64,000 bases of DNA from Streptomyces phaeofaciens. GTDB taxonomy: Bacteria > Actinomycetota > Actinomycetes > Streptomycetales > Streptomycetaceae. The translations under genes were made by a program, and so were the position numbers. This document shows, piece by piece, positions 43,228 to 51,757 of this stretch. Positions within the stretch are counted from its first letter, which is position 1. Each line of letters begins with the position of its first letter. The DNA is taken from contig NZ_BMSA01000010.1 in the NCBI RefSeq assembly GCF_014648915.1, positions 223,316 to 287,315 on the forward strand, written 5' to 3'. The notes under the pieces were generated by a model. That model did no database searches. It was not told the origin of the DNA and saw only the letters and a program-made list of their open reading frames with translations.

Positions 43228-44112
43228 ATGCTGGAACTGGACAACGTGGTACGCCGCTTCGGCGACCACTGCGTGGTCGACCACGTCACCTTCCGCGTCG
43301 ACGACGGCCGGATGACCGGCTTCGTCGGCGGGAACGGCGCGGGCAAGACCACCACCATGCGCATGATCATGGGCGTCCTCGCCCTGAACGGCGGCGAGAT
43401 CCGCTGGAACGGCTCCCCGGTCACCGCCGACGACCGGCGCGGCTTCGGCTACATGCCCGAGGAGCGCGGCCTGTACCCGAAGCAGACCGTCCTCGGCCAG
43501 CTGGTCTACCTGGGCCGGCTGCGCGGCCTCACCGCCCGCGCCGCCGAGCGCTCGGCCTCGGACCTGATCGAGCGGCTGTCGCTCGCCGAAAAGCGCCAGG
43601 AACGCCTGGAGTCGCTCTCCCTCGGCAACCAGCAGCGCGTCCAGATCGCCGCCGCCCTGATCGGCGACCCGCACCTGCTGGTCCTGGACGAGCCGTTCTC
43701 CGGCCTCGACCCGCACGCCGTCGACTCCATGGCCGAGCTGCTGCGCGAGCACACCGACCGGGGCGTGCCGGTGCTGTTCTCCTCCCACCAGCTGGAGCTC
43801 GTGGAGCGGCTCTGCGACGACCTGGTCGTCCAGGCCGCCGGCCGCACCCTGGCCCGGGGCACCGCCGACAGCCTGCGCCGCCGGGGCCGCGTCCGCCACC
43901 GCCTGGTGACCGGCGGCGGAACCGACTGGCTGCGCGAGGTGCGGGGCGTCGACGTCATCACGGCGGAACACGGCACCGCCCTGCTCGAACTCGCCACCGA
44001 CGAGGTGGCCGACCGACTCCTGGCGGAGGCACTGCGCCGGGGCCCGGTCCGTGAGTTCGCCGAGATCGTCCCCAGTGTCGCCGACGTGTTCAGGGAGATG
44101 ACGGCAGCATGA
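43228..44112 (+). CDS. ABC transporter ATP-binding protein of the RiPP cluster
   Basis: 294 residues. Walker A GGNGAGKTT (34-42), signature LSLGNQQRVQ, Walker B LLVLDEPFSGLDP and the switch His in SSHQLELVE are all intact. The family is the NatA/multidrug exporter type, and the C-terminal extension of about 80 residues is typical of it. With the permease encoded next, it should export the mature peptide or give self-resistance. It starts 12 bases after the YcaO gene. Confidence 0.93.
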   Translation: MLELDNVVRRFGDHCVVDHVTFRVDDGRMTGFVGGNGAGKTTTMRMIMGVLALNGGEIRWNGSPVTADDRRGFGYMPEERGLYPKQTVLGQLVYLGRLRGLTARAAERSASDLIERLSLAEKRQERLESLSLGNQQRVQIAAALIGDPHLLVLDEPFSGLDPHAVDSMAELLREHTDRGVPVLFSSHQLELVERLCDDLVVQAAGRTLARGTADSLRRRGRVRHRLVTGGGTDWLREVRGVDVITAEHGTALLELATDEVADRLLAEALRRGPVREFAEIVPSVADVFREMTAA

Positions 44113-45353
44113 CCACACTGACGACGGAGAAGCCCCGGCGGACCGAGACCGTGCCGCCCCCCGGGCCCGCGCCCCGGCACCGCCCCGCCAAGGGCGCCTG
44201 GCGGATCGTCACCGCCCGCGAGATCTCCGTGAAGATCCGCGACCGCGGTTTCCTCGTGTCCACCCTCGTCACCCTCGCCGTCATCCTCGGCGCGGTGGGC
44301 CTCCAGTTCTACCTCGCCTCCACGGCCGGGAAGATCACGGTCGCCGCGGTGGCCCCCACCAGCGCCCGGCTCGTGGAGCAGGCGGAGACGATGGCCGGCC
44401 GGGCCGACCAGGACGTCGACATCACGCTCGACCACCTGCCCTCCGAGGAGGCGGTGCGCGCCGCGGTCCGCTCCGGCGACGTCGACGCGGGACTGCTCCT
44501 CACTCCCGACGGCTGGACCCTGCTGGGCGACACCGACACCGACTCCACCGCCGCCACCTGGCTCGGCGCCGCGGTCCAGGCGTCCGCGACGGAGGCCAAC
44601 GCCACCGCCGCCGGCACCAGCATGGAGAACCTCGCCCGGGGCGCCACGCTCCGGCACACCCTGCTCTCCCCCGACGAGACCCCCGAAGCGGTCGTCCGCA
44701 TGGCGACGTACTTCTTCGGCTTCCTCTTCTACCTCGCGGCCGTCCTGCTCGGCGTCTCGCTGGCCACCAGCATCGTCGAGGAGAAGCAGAACCGGGTGGT
44801 GGAGATCATCGCCGGCTCGGTCCGCCTCCGCGACCTGCTCATCGGCAAGATCGTCGGGAGTACGACGCTGGCGCTGGCCCAGATGGTCGCGTTCACGGCG
44901 GCCGCCGCGATCGGCCTGGTCGCCGCGGGCCACGAGGAGACGTTCGGCCAGGTCACCGCGGGCCTGGGCTGGTTCCTCGTCTCCTATGTGGTCGGTATCG
45001 CCGTCCTGGCCTGCGTGTTCGCCGCCGCCGGCGCCATCGCCACCCGCACCGAGGACATCCAGTCGACCACCACTCCGGTCAACGCGATCGTCGCCGTCGT
45101 CTTCGTCGCCGGCATCACCGCCTCCGGCACGGCCCAGAGCGTCCTGTCCTTCCTGCCGCTGACCTCGACGATCACCATGCCCGCCAGGATCATCGCCGGC
45201 GACACCGCCTGGTGGGAGCCGGCCGTCTCCCTGCTGGTCTCCCTCGCGGCGGCCGCCCTGATCGTCCTGGGAGCCGAACGCGTCTACCGCCGGGCCCTGA
45301 TGCAGACCGGCCGAAAGCTCTCCTTCCGCCAGGCGCTCAAGCTCACCGACTGA
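44109..45353 (+). CDS. ABC-2 type permease of the RiPP cluster (NatB-like)
   Basis: 414 residues. One helix near residue 50 (FLVSTLVTLAVILGAVGLQFYL) is followed by a large extracytoplasmic domain of about 150 residues and five or more helices in the C-terminal half. VEEKQNRVVEIIAGSVRLRDLLIGKIVG is the conserved NatB/ABC-2 loop. ATGA overlap with the ATPase gene. Partner in peptide export or immunity. Confidence 0.9.
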   Translation: MTTLTTEKPRRTETVPPPGPAPRHRPAKGAWRIVTAREISVKIRDRGFLVSTLVTLAVILGAVGLQFYLASTAGKITVAAVAPTSARLVEQAETMAGRADQDVDITLDHLPSEEAVRAAVRSGDVDAGLLLTPDGWTLLGDTDTDSTAATWLGAAVQASATEANATAAGTSMENLARGATLRHTLLSPDETPEAVVRMATYFFGFLFYLAAVLLGVSLATSIVEEKQNRVVEIIAGSVRLRDLLIGKIVGSTTLALAQMVAFTAAAAIGLVAAGHEETFGQVTAGLGWFLVSYVVGIAVLACVFAAAGAIATRTEDIQSTTTPVNAIVAVVFVAGITASGTAQSVLSFLPLTSTITMPARIIAGDTAWWEPAVSLLVSLAAAALIVLGAERVYRRALMQTGRKLSFRQALKLTD

Positions 45354-45410
45354 CCCGACCGCCCTACCATCCACCCGATCGACCACCCCCCGCACACCAA
45401 GGAGAACCCC

Positions 45411-45605
45411 ATGAGCGACCACACCAACCGCCCGAACTCCGTCGTCCTGATCGCCGCCCTCCTCGCCGTCCTGGTCGGCGCCGAGGTGGCCGTCGTCACC
45501 AGCGACCTGGCCGACGGCCCCCGTTACGCCATCGGCGGGGCGATCCTCGTCGGCCTGATCGCCGGAGCCTTCCAGCTCAGCCGCGCCCGCCGCACCTCCC
45601 GCTGA
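45411..45605 (+). CDS. Small two-helix membrane protein at the end of the RiPP cluster
   Basis: 64 residues, AAGGAG eight bases upstream of the ATG. Two hydrophobic stretches (VVLIAALLAVLVGAEVAVV and YAIGGAILVGLIAGAF) and a basic end (LSRARRTSR). Small membrane proteins at the end of bacteriocin-like clusters often give immunity, so this is a candidate. No family recognised. Confidence 0.65.
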   Translation: MSDHTNRPNSVVLIAALLAVLVGAEVAVVTSDLADGPRYAIGGAILVGLIAGAFQLSRARRTSR

Positions 45606-45634
45606 CCGTCCCGACACCACCTGGAGCAGGTCCC

Positions 45635-45871
45635 ATGCCCACCCAGCACGCCGTACGCATCAGCGGTCCGGACGGGGCTCACCCGGAATTCGCCGCGATC
45701 CGCCTGATCGCGCAGCTGCCGACGGGCTGGACGGCGACCCTGCTGAACTGCTCCGCCGGCACGGCGGCCCTGACCCTGACCGTCCCCGACGGCTTACCCT
45801 CCGCGGCGGTCGACACCGCCCTCGCCACCGCCCTCGCCACCGCGCCCCTGCGGGGCTGGACGAGGGACTGA
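45635..45871 (+). CDS. Small hypothetical protein with a TTA codon
   Basis: 78 residues, GGAGCAGG upstream. It is soluble, with a single Cys in NCSAGTAALTLTVPDG; the pattern of alternating strand and helix suggests a small ACT- or RRM-like fold. No family recognised. Leu54 is encoded by TTA (45794-45796), the codon read by the bldA tRNA in streptomycetes, so production may wait for development. It is the last gene before the terminator and reads in the same direction as the cluster. Confidence 0.65.
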   Translation: MPTQHAVRISGPDGAHPEFAAIRLIAQLPTGWTATLLNCSAGTAALTLTVPDGLPSAAVDTALATALATAPLRGWTRD

Positions 45872-45876
45872 CGAAC

Positions 45877-45919
45877 GACGACGGCCCGCCCCCTGTCACC
45901 CAGGGGGCGGGCCGTCGTC
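45877..45919. terminator. Bidirectional terminator closing the RiPP cluster and the haem operon
   Basis: Perfect 19-base arms (45877-45895 and 45901-45919) with the loop TCACC lie 5 bases after the last RiPP gene. They also serve the hemD gene, which converges from the right. A short CTCTG tandem repeat (about 45922-45942) follows. Confidence 0.85.
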
Positions 45920-45990
45920 ATGCTCTGCTCTGCTCTGCTCTGCCGACGATCGCACGCGCCGGGGCGCGCACGACGTCCGGCGAAAAGGCG

Positions 45991-47694
45991 CTAGGTCGCC
46001 CGCCGCCGCCGCGCCCCCGGCCGCCGCTCGCTCGGCCGCGTGACCGGGTCCCCGGCCTCCCGCGCCGCGGCCCGCCGCCGCAGACCGAAGTCGGCCAGCG
46101 CCTCCGCGAGCTTGTGCACGGACGGCTCGGGCGCCATCACGTCGACCCGCAGCCCGTGCTCCTCCGCGGTCTTCGCGGTGGCCGGGCCGATGCAGGCGAT
46201 CACGGTGACGTTGTGCGGCTTGCCGGCGATACCCACCAGGTTGCGCACGGTGGAGGACGACGTGAAGAGCACGGCGTCGAAACCGCCGCCCTTGATCGCC
46301 TCACGGGTGTCCGCCGGCGGCGGCGAGGCCCGCACGGTCCGGTAGGCCGTGACGTCGTCGACCTCCCAGCCCAGCTCGATCAGCCCGGCGACCAGGGTCT
46401 CGGTGGCGATGTCGGCCCGGGGCAGGAACACCCGGTCGATCGGGTCGAAGACCGGGTCGTAGGGCGGCCAGTCGTCGAGCAGCCCGGCCGCGCTCTGCTC
46501 ACCGCTGGGCACCAGGTCCGGCTTCACGCCGAAGGCGACCAGCGCCTTGGCGGTCTGCTCGCCCACCGCGGCGACCTTGATGCCGGCGAAGGCACGCGCG
46601 TCGAGCCCGTACTCCTCGAACTTCTCCCGCACGGCCTTGACGGCGTTGACGGAGGTGAAGGCGATCCACTCGTAGCGGCCCGTCACCAGGCCCTTGACCG
46701 CGCGCTCCATCTGCTGGGGTGTGCGCGGCGGTTCGACGGCGATCGTCGGCACCTCGTGCGGCACGGCCCCGTACGACCGCAGCTGGTCGGAGAGCGACAC
46801 CGCCTGCTCCTTCGTCCGCGGCACGAGGACCTTCCAGCCGAACAGCGGCTTGGACTCGAACCACGACAGCTGGTCGCGCTGGGCGGGGGCGGAACGCTCG
46901 CCGACCACGGCTATCACCGGCCGGCCGCCGTCCGGCGAGGGCAGCACCTTCGCCTGCTTCAGCGTCTGCGCGATGGTGCCGAGGGTCGCCGTCCAGGTCC
47001 GCTGACGGGTCGTCGTACCCGCCACCGTGACGGTCATCGGCGTATCGGGCTTGCGGCCCGCCGCCACCAGCTCACCGGCCGCGGCGGCCACCGAGTCCAG
47101 GGTCGTCGACACCACGACGGTGCCGTCCGACGCGCCGACCTCGGTCCAGCACCGGTCGGAGGCGGTACGGGCGTCCACGAACCGGACGTCCGCGCCCTGC
47201 GCGTCGCGCAGCGGCACACCGGCGTACGCGGGCACACCTACCACGGCCGCGACACCGGGCACGACCTCGAAGGGAACACCGGCCGCCGCGCAGGCGAGCA
47301 TTTCCTCGGCCGCGTACGTATCAAGTCCCGGATCCCCGGACACGGCACGGACGACCCGCCTGCCGCCCCGCGCGGCCTCCATGACAAGATGTGAGGCATC
47401 CCGCACAGCGGGTACCTCAACGCTTGTCGGCGTGCCGCCGACCAGCGTCGGGTGAGGCGTGCCCGTGCCCGGAAGCGGGTCCGACGAAGGACCCGGGTCC
47501 GCGGTCACGACGGTGACACCGGGCCGCGCGTGCGTCCGTACGACGTCGAGCACCTCGTGCTCGGCGACCAGGACGTCCGCGTTCCCCAGCGCCTCCACGG
47601 CGCGCAGAGTCAGCAGTCCCGGATCCCCGGGTCCGGCACCCAGGAAGGTGACGTGCCCGTGTTCCGGACCGGCGGGAAAGGTGGTGGGGCTCAC
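45991..47694 (-). CDS. hemD: Uroporphyrinogen-III C-methyltransferase/synthase fusion
   Basis: 567 residues from a GTG overlapping the hemC stop by four bases. The N-terminal half (about 1-260) is a SAM-dependent tetrapyrrole methylase (VTFLGAGPGDPGLLTLRAVEAL and VSGDPGLDTYAAEEMLACAAAGVPFEVVPGV). The C-terminal half (about 290-545) is uroporphyrinogen-III synthase (VLVPRTKEQAVSLSDQLRSYGA, FTSVNAVKAV, VFLPRADIATETL, LFTSSSTVRNLVG). The fusion makes uroporphyrinogen III and methylates it towards sirohaem and cobalamin. The methylase seems to have diverged sites relative to stand-alone CobA, so its activity is less certain. Confidence 0.9.
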   Translation of the reverse strand: MSPTTFPAGPEHGHVTFLGAGPGDPGLLTLRAVEALGNADVLVAEHEVLDVVRTHARPGVTVVTADPGPSSDPLPGTGTPHPTLVGGTPTSVEVPAVRDASHLVMEAARGGRRVVRAVSGDPGLDTYAAEEMLACAAAGVPFEVVPGVAAVVGVPAYAGVPLRDAQGADVRFVDARTASDRCWTEVGASDGTVVVSTTLDSVAAAAGELVAAGRKPDTPMTVTVAGTTTRQRTWTATLGTIAQTLKQAKVLPSPDGGRPVIAVVGERSAPAQRDQLSWFESKPLFGWKVLVPRTKEQAVSLSDQLRSYGAVPHEVPTIAVEPPRTPQQMERAVKGLVTGRYEWIAFTSVNAVKAVREKFEEYGLDARAFAGIKVAAVGEQTAKALVAFGVKPDLVPSGEQSAAGLLDDWPPYDPVFDPIDRVFLPRADIATETLVAGLIELGWEVDDVTAYRTVRASPPPADTREAIKGGGFDAVLFTSSSTVRNLVGIAGKPHNVTVIACIGPATAKTAEEHGLRVDVMAPEPSVHKLAEALADFGLRRRAAAREAGDPVTRPSERRPGARRRRAT

Positions 47695-48650
47695 TGTGCT
47701 TGCTCCCCCATCAGACCGGCCGCGCCCTGGGCGAGCATCTCGGCGGCGAGTTCGCGACCGAGCGCCATCGCCCCGTCATGCGTCTCGGGCACGGGACCGG
47801 TGGTGGACAGCTGCACCATGCGGGTGCCGTCGGTGGTGCCGACGACTCCCCGCAGGCGCATTTCGTTGACAATCTGCCCGTCGGCCAGCAGGTCGGCCAG
47901 TGCCCCCACGGGAGCACTGCAACCGGCCTCCAGGGCGGCGAGCAGGGATCGTTCGGCGGTCACGGCGATCCGGGTGTTCGGGTCGTCGAGCTCGCCGAGC
48001 GCGGCGATCAGGTGCGCGTCGGACGCGACACACTCGATCGCCAGTGCCCCCTGGCCGGGAGCGGGCAGAACGGTGTCTATCGACAGGAAGTCGGTGACCT
48101 CGTCGATCCGGCCGATGCGGCTGAGGCCGGCCGCGGCCAGAACCACCGCGTCCAGTTCCCCATCGTGCACGTACCGGATCCTCGTGTCGACGTTCCCGCG
48201 TATCGGGACGGTCTCGATGTCGAGGCCGTGGGCGCGTGCGTACGCGTTGAGCTGGGCCATGCGGCGCGTCGAGCCGGTGCCGATGCGCGCTCCGCGCGGC
48301 AGGTCGGTGAACTTCAGCGCGTCCCGGGCGACGATCACGTCACGGGGGTCCTCGCGCACCGGTACGGCAGCCAGGACCAGGTCCTCGGGCTGCGTGGTCG
48401 GCAGGTCCTTCAGCGAGTGCACCGCGAAGTCGACCTCACCCCGCACCAGCGCGTCCCGCAGCGCGGTCACGAAAACACCCGTGCCGCCGATCTGCGAGAG
48501 GTGCTCGCGGGAGACATCGCCGTACGTGGTGATCTCGACCAGTTCGACGGGCCGCCCGGTCACCTGGCTCACGGCGTCCGCCACCTGCCCGGACTGGGCC
48601 ATGGCGAGTCTGCTCCGCCTGGTCCCGAGCCTCAATGCCTTGTCAGTCAT
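47691..48650 (-). CDS. hemC: Hydroxymethylbilane synthase
   Basis: 319 residues. It polymerises four porphobilinogens into hydroxymethylbilane. LRLGTRRSRLAMAQ at the start, HSLKDLPT, RIGTGSTRRMAQL, PIRGNVDTR and the dipyrromethane cofactor Cys244 in EAGCSAPVGA are all present. The ATG overlaps the hemA stop (ATGA). Part of the Rex-controlled operon rex-hemA-hemC-hemD. Confidence 0.97.
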   Translation of the reverse strand: MTDKALRLGTRRSRLAMAQSGQVADAVSQVTGRPVELVEITTYGDVSREHLSQIGGTGVFVTALRDALVRGEVDFAVHSLKDLPTTQPEDLVLAAVPVREDPRDVIVARDALKFTDLPRGARIGTGSTRRMAQLNAYARAHGLDIETVPIRGNVDTRIRYVHDGELDAVVLAAAGLSRIGRIDEVTDFLSIDTVLPAPGQGALAIECVASDAHLIAALGELDDPNTRIAVTAERSLLAALEAGCSAPVGALADLLADGQIVNEMRLRGVVGTTDGTRMVQLSTTGPVPETHDGAMALGRELAAEMLAQGAAGLMGEQAQ

Positions 48651-50338
48651 GCCGGCCCTCGGTTCTTCTCGGTGCTGTCGTCGGCCCGGGAGACAGAGGC
48701 CACCGTCTCCGGGTCGAGGTCGAACAGGGTCCGCAGCGCGTCCGCGTACCCGGCGCCGCCGGGTTCGGCCGCGAGCTGCTTGACCCGTACGGTCGGTGCG
48801 TGCAGCAGCTTGTCGACGACACGCTTCACGGTCTGGGTGATCTCCGCGCGGTGCTTGTCGTCGAGGCCGGGCAGCCGTCCCTCCAGGCGCGCGATCTCGT
48901 TGGCGACGACATCGGCGGCCATCATCCGCAGCGCCACCACGGTCGGCGTGATGTGCGCGGCCCGCTGGGCGGCGCCGAACGCGGCGACCTCGTCGCCGAC
49001 GATCCGCCGCACCTGGTCCACGTCGGAGGCCATCGGGGCGTCCGCGGAGGCCTCCGCCAGCGACTCGATGTCCACCAGCCGCACCCCGGCCAGCCGGTGC
49101 GCGGCCGCGTCCACGTCCCGCGGCATCGCGAGGTCGAGGAGGAACAGCACGGGCTCGGGGCGTACGAGGCCGGCGACCGGCTCGGGCATGCGGCGCTCGG
49201 GGATCCGGCCGACGGTGGCGGCGGTCGCGGCGAGCGCGGTGATCAGTTCGGCGTCCGCCTCGGGCGTGCGCCGCACGGCCGTACGGCGGTCCACGCCGGC
49301 GTTGTCGACCCAGGCGGCGTGCTGCTCCAGCGTCGCCGCGTCCATGCCGGCCACGGCGGCCTCGCCCAGCACGGAGAAGCCGGGCTGCTGTGCGGCCGGC
49401 AGGTCCAGCGGGCACCCGTCGTCGGTCCCGAGGGAGGTCGGCGGCAACGCGCGAACGGCCGACGGGCCCTGCTCGTCGAGGACCGCCGGAGCGCCGGTGC
49501 GGCCCTCGACCGCGGCCGCGACGGCCTCCGCGGTCAGGACCAGGCCCGTCGCGCCCGTACAGGAGACGGCGATGTCGGCACGTGTCAGCTCGGCCGGCAC
49601 CGATTCCATCGGTACCGCGCGGGCCGGCACGTCCGTGCCCTCGTCCTCGGTCAGTGTCCGGGCGAGCCGCTCGGCGCGGTCGAAGGTGCGGTTGGCGACG
49701 ACGATCTCGGCGACACCGGCGCGCGCCAGGGTGGCGGCGGCCAGGGAGGACATCGAGCCCGCCCCGATGACCAGCGCCGTCTTGCCCCGCGCCCACGCGC
49801 GGACGTCGCCGCCCGCGGCGAGCTGCTCCAGGCCGAAGGTGACCAGGGACTGTCCGGCCCGGTCGATCCCGGTCTCGGAGTGAGCCCGCTTGCCGACCCT
49901 GAGGCCCTGCTGGAAGAGGTCGTTCAGCAGCCGGCCGGCGGTGTGCAGCTCCTGCGCCCGGGCCAGGGAGTCCTTGATCTGGCCGAGGACCTGGCCCTCG
50001 CCGACGACCATCGAGTCCAGCCCGCAGGCCACCGAGAACAGGTGGTGGACGGCCCGGTCCTCGTAGTGCACGTAGAGATAAGGGGTGAGCTCGTCCAGCC
50101 CGACGCCGCTGTGCTGGGCGAGGAGCGTGGACAGCTCGGCGACACCGGCGTGGAACTTGTCCACGTCGGCGTACAGCTCGATCCGGTTGCAGGTGGCGAG
50201 GACGGCGGCCTCGGCGGCCGGTTCGGCGGCGACCGTGTCCTGGAGCAGCTTGAGCTGGGCGTCCGCGGAGAGCGAGGCCCGCTCCAGGACGCTCACGGGG
50301 GCGCTGCGGTGGCTCAGCCCGACGACGAGGAGACTCAT
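48647..50338 (-). CDS. hemA: Glutamyl-tRNA reductase
   Basis: 563 residues. It reduces glutamyl-tRNA to glutamate-1-semialdehyde, the first step of C5 haem synthesis. The catalytic Cys50 is in LATCNRIELYA. SMVVGEGQVLGQIKDS and ALVIGAGSMSSLAAATLARAG (NADPH site) are typical. It is about 120 residues longer than most HemA, because of an insert in the NADPH domain (about 275-380), as I recall from other streptomycetes. ATGA overlap with rex. Confidence 0.96.
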   Translation of the reverse strand: MSLLVVGLSHRSAPVSVLERASLSADAQLKLLQDTVAAEPAAEAAVLATCNRIELYADVDKFHAGVAELSTLLAQHSGVGLDELTPYLYVHYEDRAVHHLFSVACGLDSMVVGEGQVLGQIKDSLARAQELHTAGRLLNDLFQQGLRVGKRAHSETGIDRAGQSLVTFGLEQLAAGGDVRAWARGKTALVIGAGSMSSLAAATLARAGVAEIVVANRTFDRAERLARTLTEDEGTDVPARAVPMESVPAELTRADIAVSCTGATGLVLTAEAVAAAVEGRTGAPAVLDEQGPSAVRALPPTSLGTDDGCPLDLPAAQQPGFSVLGEAAVAGMDAATLEQHAAWVDNAGVDRRTAVRRTPEADAELITALAATAATVGRIPERRMPEPVAGLVRPEPVLFLLDLAMPRDVDAAAHRLAGVRLVDIESLAEASADAPMASDVDQVRRIVGDEVAAFGAAQRAAHITPTVVALRMMAADVVANEIARLEGRLPGLDDKHRAEITQTVKRVVDKLLHAPTVRVKQLAAEPGGAGYADALRTLFDLDPETVASVSRADDSTEKNRGPA

Positions 50339-51099
50339 GCCGGCATCACGGCGGGCACGTCCCCGTCGGGTCCCTGGTCGGTGGAGTCGTCACGGCCGGC
50401 GGGGGCGGGTACGGCGCCCTCGTGCGCCGCGGCCTCCTCGCCGGCCTTGCGCTGCTCGTGGAAGGCGAGGATCTGGAGCTCGATGGAGAGGTCGACCTTG
50501 CGCACGTCGACGCCGTCCGGGACGGTCAGCACGGTCGGCGCGAAGTTCAGGATGGACGTGACCCCGGCGGCCACGAGCCGGTCGCAGACCTGCTGGGCGG
50601 CACCGGCGGGGGTGGCGATGACACCGATCGACACGCCGTTGTCCGTGATGATCTTCTCGAGCTCGTCGGTGTGCTGCACCGGGATGCCCGCGACGGGCTT
50701 GCCGGCCATCGCCGGGTCGGCGTCGATCAGGGCGGCGACCCGGAAACCGCGCGAGGCGAACCCGCCGTAGTTGGCGAGCGCGGCGCCGAGGTTACCGATA
50801 CCGACGATCACAACCGGCCAGTCCTGGGTGAGCCCCAGCTCACGGGAGATCTGGTAGACGAGATACTCGACGTCGTAGCCGACACCCCGGGTCCCGTAGG
50901 AGCCCAGGTACGAGAAGTCCTTGCGCAGCTTGGCGGAGTTGACCCCCGCCGCGGCCGCGAGTTCCTCGGACGACACCGTGGGAACCGAGCGCTCCGACAG
51001 TGCGGTCAGCGCACGGAGGTACAGCGGAAGCCGGGCGACGGTGGCCTCGGGAATCCCTCGGCTACGGGTCGCCGGTCGGTGAGTTCGGCCAGTTGCCAC
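50335..51099 (-). CDS. rex: Redox-sensing repressor Rex
   Basis: 254 residues from a GTG with AGGAG upstream. The N-terminal winged helix (IPEATVARLPLYLRALTALSERSVPTVSSEELAAAAGVNSAKLRKDFSYLGSYGTRGVGYDV) is followed by a Rossmann domain with VVIVGIGNLGAALANYGGF that binds NADH/NAD. A high NADH ratio releases it from DNA. It is the first gene of the haem operon, and a Rex operator lies 77 bases upstream, so it represses itself and hemACD. An acidic/Ala/Pro tail of about 35 residues follows the domain. Confidence 0.96.
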   Translation of the reverse strand: MATGRTHRPATRSRGIPEATVARLPLYLRALTALSERSVPTVSSEELAAAAGVNSAKLRKDFSYLGSYGTRGVGYDVEYLVYQISRELGLTQDWPVVIVGIGNLGAALANYGGFASRGFRVAALIDADPAMAGKPVAGIPVQHTDELEKIITDNGVSIGVIATPAGAAQQVCDRLVAAGVTSILNFAPTVLTVPDGVDVRKVDLSIELQILAFHEQRKAGEEAAAHEGAVPAPAGRDDSTDQGPDGDVPAVMPA

Positions 51100-51175
51100 G
51101 GTGCTCCTGCGGGTAGAGCGGGGCTGCGAGCGGTCATACGTCCCCAGACCGCCCCGTCGACAGCAGGCTATGTCT

Positions 51176-51193
51176 TTGTGAACGCGTGCACAA
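51176..51193. promoter_or_regulatory. Rex operator (ROP)
   Basis: TTGTGAACGCGTGCACAA matches the published streptomycete Rex site (TTGTGAA-N4-TTCACAA) except that the right arm has GCACAA. It lies upstream of rex and should give autoregulation of rex-hemACD. Confidence 0.85.
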
Positions 51194-51379
51194 AGATGGT
51201 GTCCGATTTGCCCGGCCAACGTGACCGGGGTCACGCGCCCCCGCCACGCTCGTGCGGAACCGGCGCAGACGCGTCGACGTTCCTTCCTTACCGGGGGCAA
51301 AACCGCACACTCTCCTCACGAATCCCGCCCCCGAGACCAAGTCGCCAACGATCCTAAGCGACTTTCCGGAAGAGTTGGA

Positions 51380-51655
51380 CTACTCGGTCAGTGCCGATCG
51401 CAACCGTTCCGGGTTCACGCGCCAGAAGGTGTGCTGCTCCCCGTCCACCAGCACCACGGGGATCTGTTCCCAGTAGGCGTCGTGGAGTTGGGGATCCTCG
51501 GTGATGTCCTTCTTCTCCCAGGGCACCCCGAGATCACCGCACACCTTCTCGATGACGGCCTGTGCGTCATCACACAGATGACACCCGGGCTTCCCGATGA
51601 GGGTGACGAGCCGGTCCTGCGGGGCCGGCCCCTTCCGTCGAAAGAGGGGACTCAT
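51380..51655 (-). CDS. Glutaredoxin-family protein
   Basis: 91 residues from ATG 51655; an in-frame ATG at 51664 would add three. Thioredoxin fold with the active-site pair CHLC in VTLIGKPGCHLCDDAQ, and the cis-Pro in WEQIPVVLVDGEQ. It belongs to the DUF836/glutaredoxin-like group common beside HAD phosphatase genes in streptomycetes. Probably reduces disulfides in the cytoplasm; partner unknown. Located between rex and the divergent HAD gene. Confidence 0.87.
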   Translation of the reverse strand: MSPLFRRKGPAPQDRLVTLIGKPGCHLCDDAQAVIEKVCGDLGVPWEKKDITEDPQLHDAYWEQIPVVLVDGEQHTFWRVNPERLRSALTE

Positions 51656-51757
51656 GTCGGCCATTCTCGCGCTCTTTAACGGCTCGGTCGCGGAGAGTTC
51701 ACACCCTTCGAACCTCGTGGCTCCGGAACCACCGAACAAACTGGCTATGCTCACGCC

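Noticed and set aside
45922..45942. CTCTG tandem repeat as a phase-variation tract
   Set aside because: It lies outside genes beyond a terminator, with no promoter or frame it could switch.
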